From positions 1 to 6,487 of the forward strand of contig JAFQPF010000184.1 in the NCBI GenBank assembly GCA_017411885.1: 6,487 nt of DNA. The letters run 5' to 3'. The notes under the pieces were generated by a model. That model ran no database searches. It saw only the letters and a program-made list of their open reading frames with translations, and was not told the origin of the DNA. Below are positions 6,304 through 6,487 of this stretch, one piece after another; within the stretch, counting starts at the first letter, position 1, and each line of letters opens with the position of its first letter. This stretch comes from Clostridia bacterium (lineage in GTDB: Bacteria; Bacillota_A; Clostridia; Oscillospirales; CAG-272). The position numbers and the translations under genes were made by a program.

Positions 6304-6487
6304 ATGCAAAACAAAAACGAAACCAACGAAAACGTAAACAAGGTTGTTGCCGAGTTCTTCAAGAGCAAGCCTCTTGCAAAGCAGAACAACAACCACAGAC
6401 GCAGACCGTTTCATCACAAAAACGAATCGAAGTCTGATAAGGAACCCCCCACCGACAAAAAGGCTGTTGAAACTCAATCATATCAGT
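6304..6487 (+). CDS. Unidentified protein with Asn/Lys/Arg/His-rich N terminus (3' partial)
   Basis: An ATG at 6304, 10 bases after a GAAAGG ribosome binding site, opens a frame with no stop up to the window end; 61 complete codons are visible. The peptide begins MQNKNETNENVNKVVAEFF, followed by a polar, basic, low-complexity stretch with the cluster NNNHRRRPFHHKN and then a Lys/Asp/Pro-rich run. No signal peptide, membrane segment or recognisable fold is visible, so it is probably cytosolic and this part is probably disordered. The gene lies 28 bases after holB in the same direction, so it is likely in the same operon. In many Firmicutes the gene after holB encodes the PSP1-domain protein RicT (YaaT); a RicT with an added N-terminal extension is a context-based guess only, since no PSP1 sequence is in view. 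Confidence 0.7.
   Translation, partial: MQNKNETNENVNKVVAEFFKSKPLAKQNNNHRRRPFHHKNESKSDKEPPTDKKAVETQSYQ

Noticed and set aside
6211..6477. An 88-codon minus-strand frame at the window end
   Set aside because: It is antisense to the holB end and to the next gene, which has a good ribosome binding site and start in the plus direction.

Overview
The window looks like a chromosomal segment of a Gram-positive, low-to-moderate GC member of the Clostridia, plausibly an Oscillospiraceae/Ruminococcaceae-type anaerobe. This is an inference from the gene content: a surface protein with S-layer homology (SLH) domains, an ATP-type phosphofructokinase, a Firmicutes-style DNA polymerase III delta' subunit with a Cys4 zinc motif, and strong purine-rich ribosome binding sites. 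No genus can be assigned from sequence reading alone.

Layout. Bases 1-2244 (+) hold the 3' part of a large surface protein; its reading frame is open to base 1, so the start lies outside the window. It reads as a parallel beta-helix region, three SLH repeats and a C-terminal beta-rich domain. A perfect 12-bp hairpin at 2250-2276 fills the 46-base gap to the convergent pfkA gene (2291-3358, -) and has its best T tract on the pfkA side. The 288-base region 3359-3646 is a divergent control region. It holds a pfkA promoter and structured leader on the minus strand, and a separate extended -10 promoter on the plus strand. The plus-strand promoter drives a probable operon: a membrane-anchored M23/LytM-like protein (3647-5263), holB (5250-6275, overlapping the previous gene by 14 bases), and the start of a third gene (6304 to the window end) with an Asn/Lys/His/Arg-rich N terminus.

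How the genes relate. pfkA supplies the committed step of glycolysis and appears to be its own transcription unit. The surface protein is unrelated to it and merely converges on it. The plus-strand operon joins an envelope protein to a replication clamp-loader subunit by overlapping stop and start codons.

Most notable points. All three zinc-ligand positions of the LytM-like domain appear to be substituted, while two active-site histidines are kept, suggesting a non-catalytic LytM factor. The pfkA Shine-Dalgarno lies 26 bases from its ATG with a 6-bp hairpin between them. PfkA has two non-conserved residues at positions matching the E. coli effector site, plus a C-terminal tail. The delta' subunit has an altered Walker B. 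I see no mobile element, CRISPR array, tRNA, rRNA or clear evidence of a wholly new multi-gene system.
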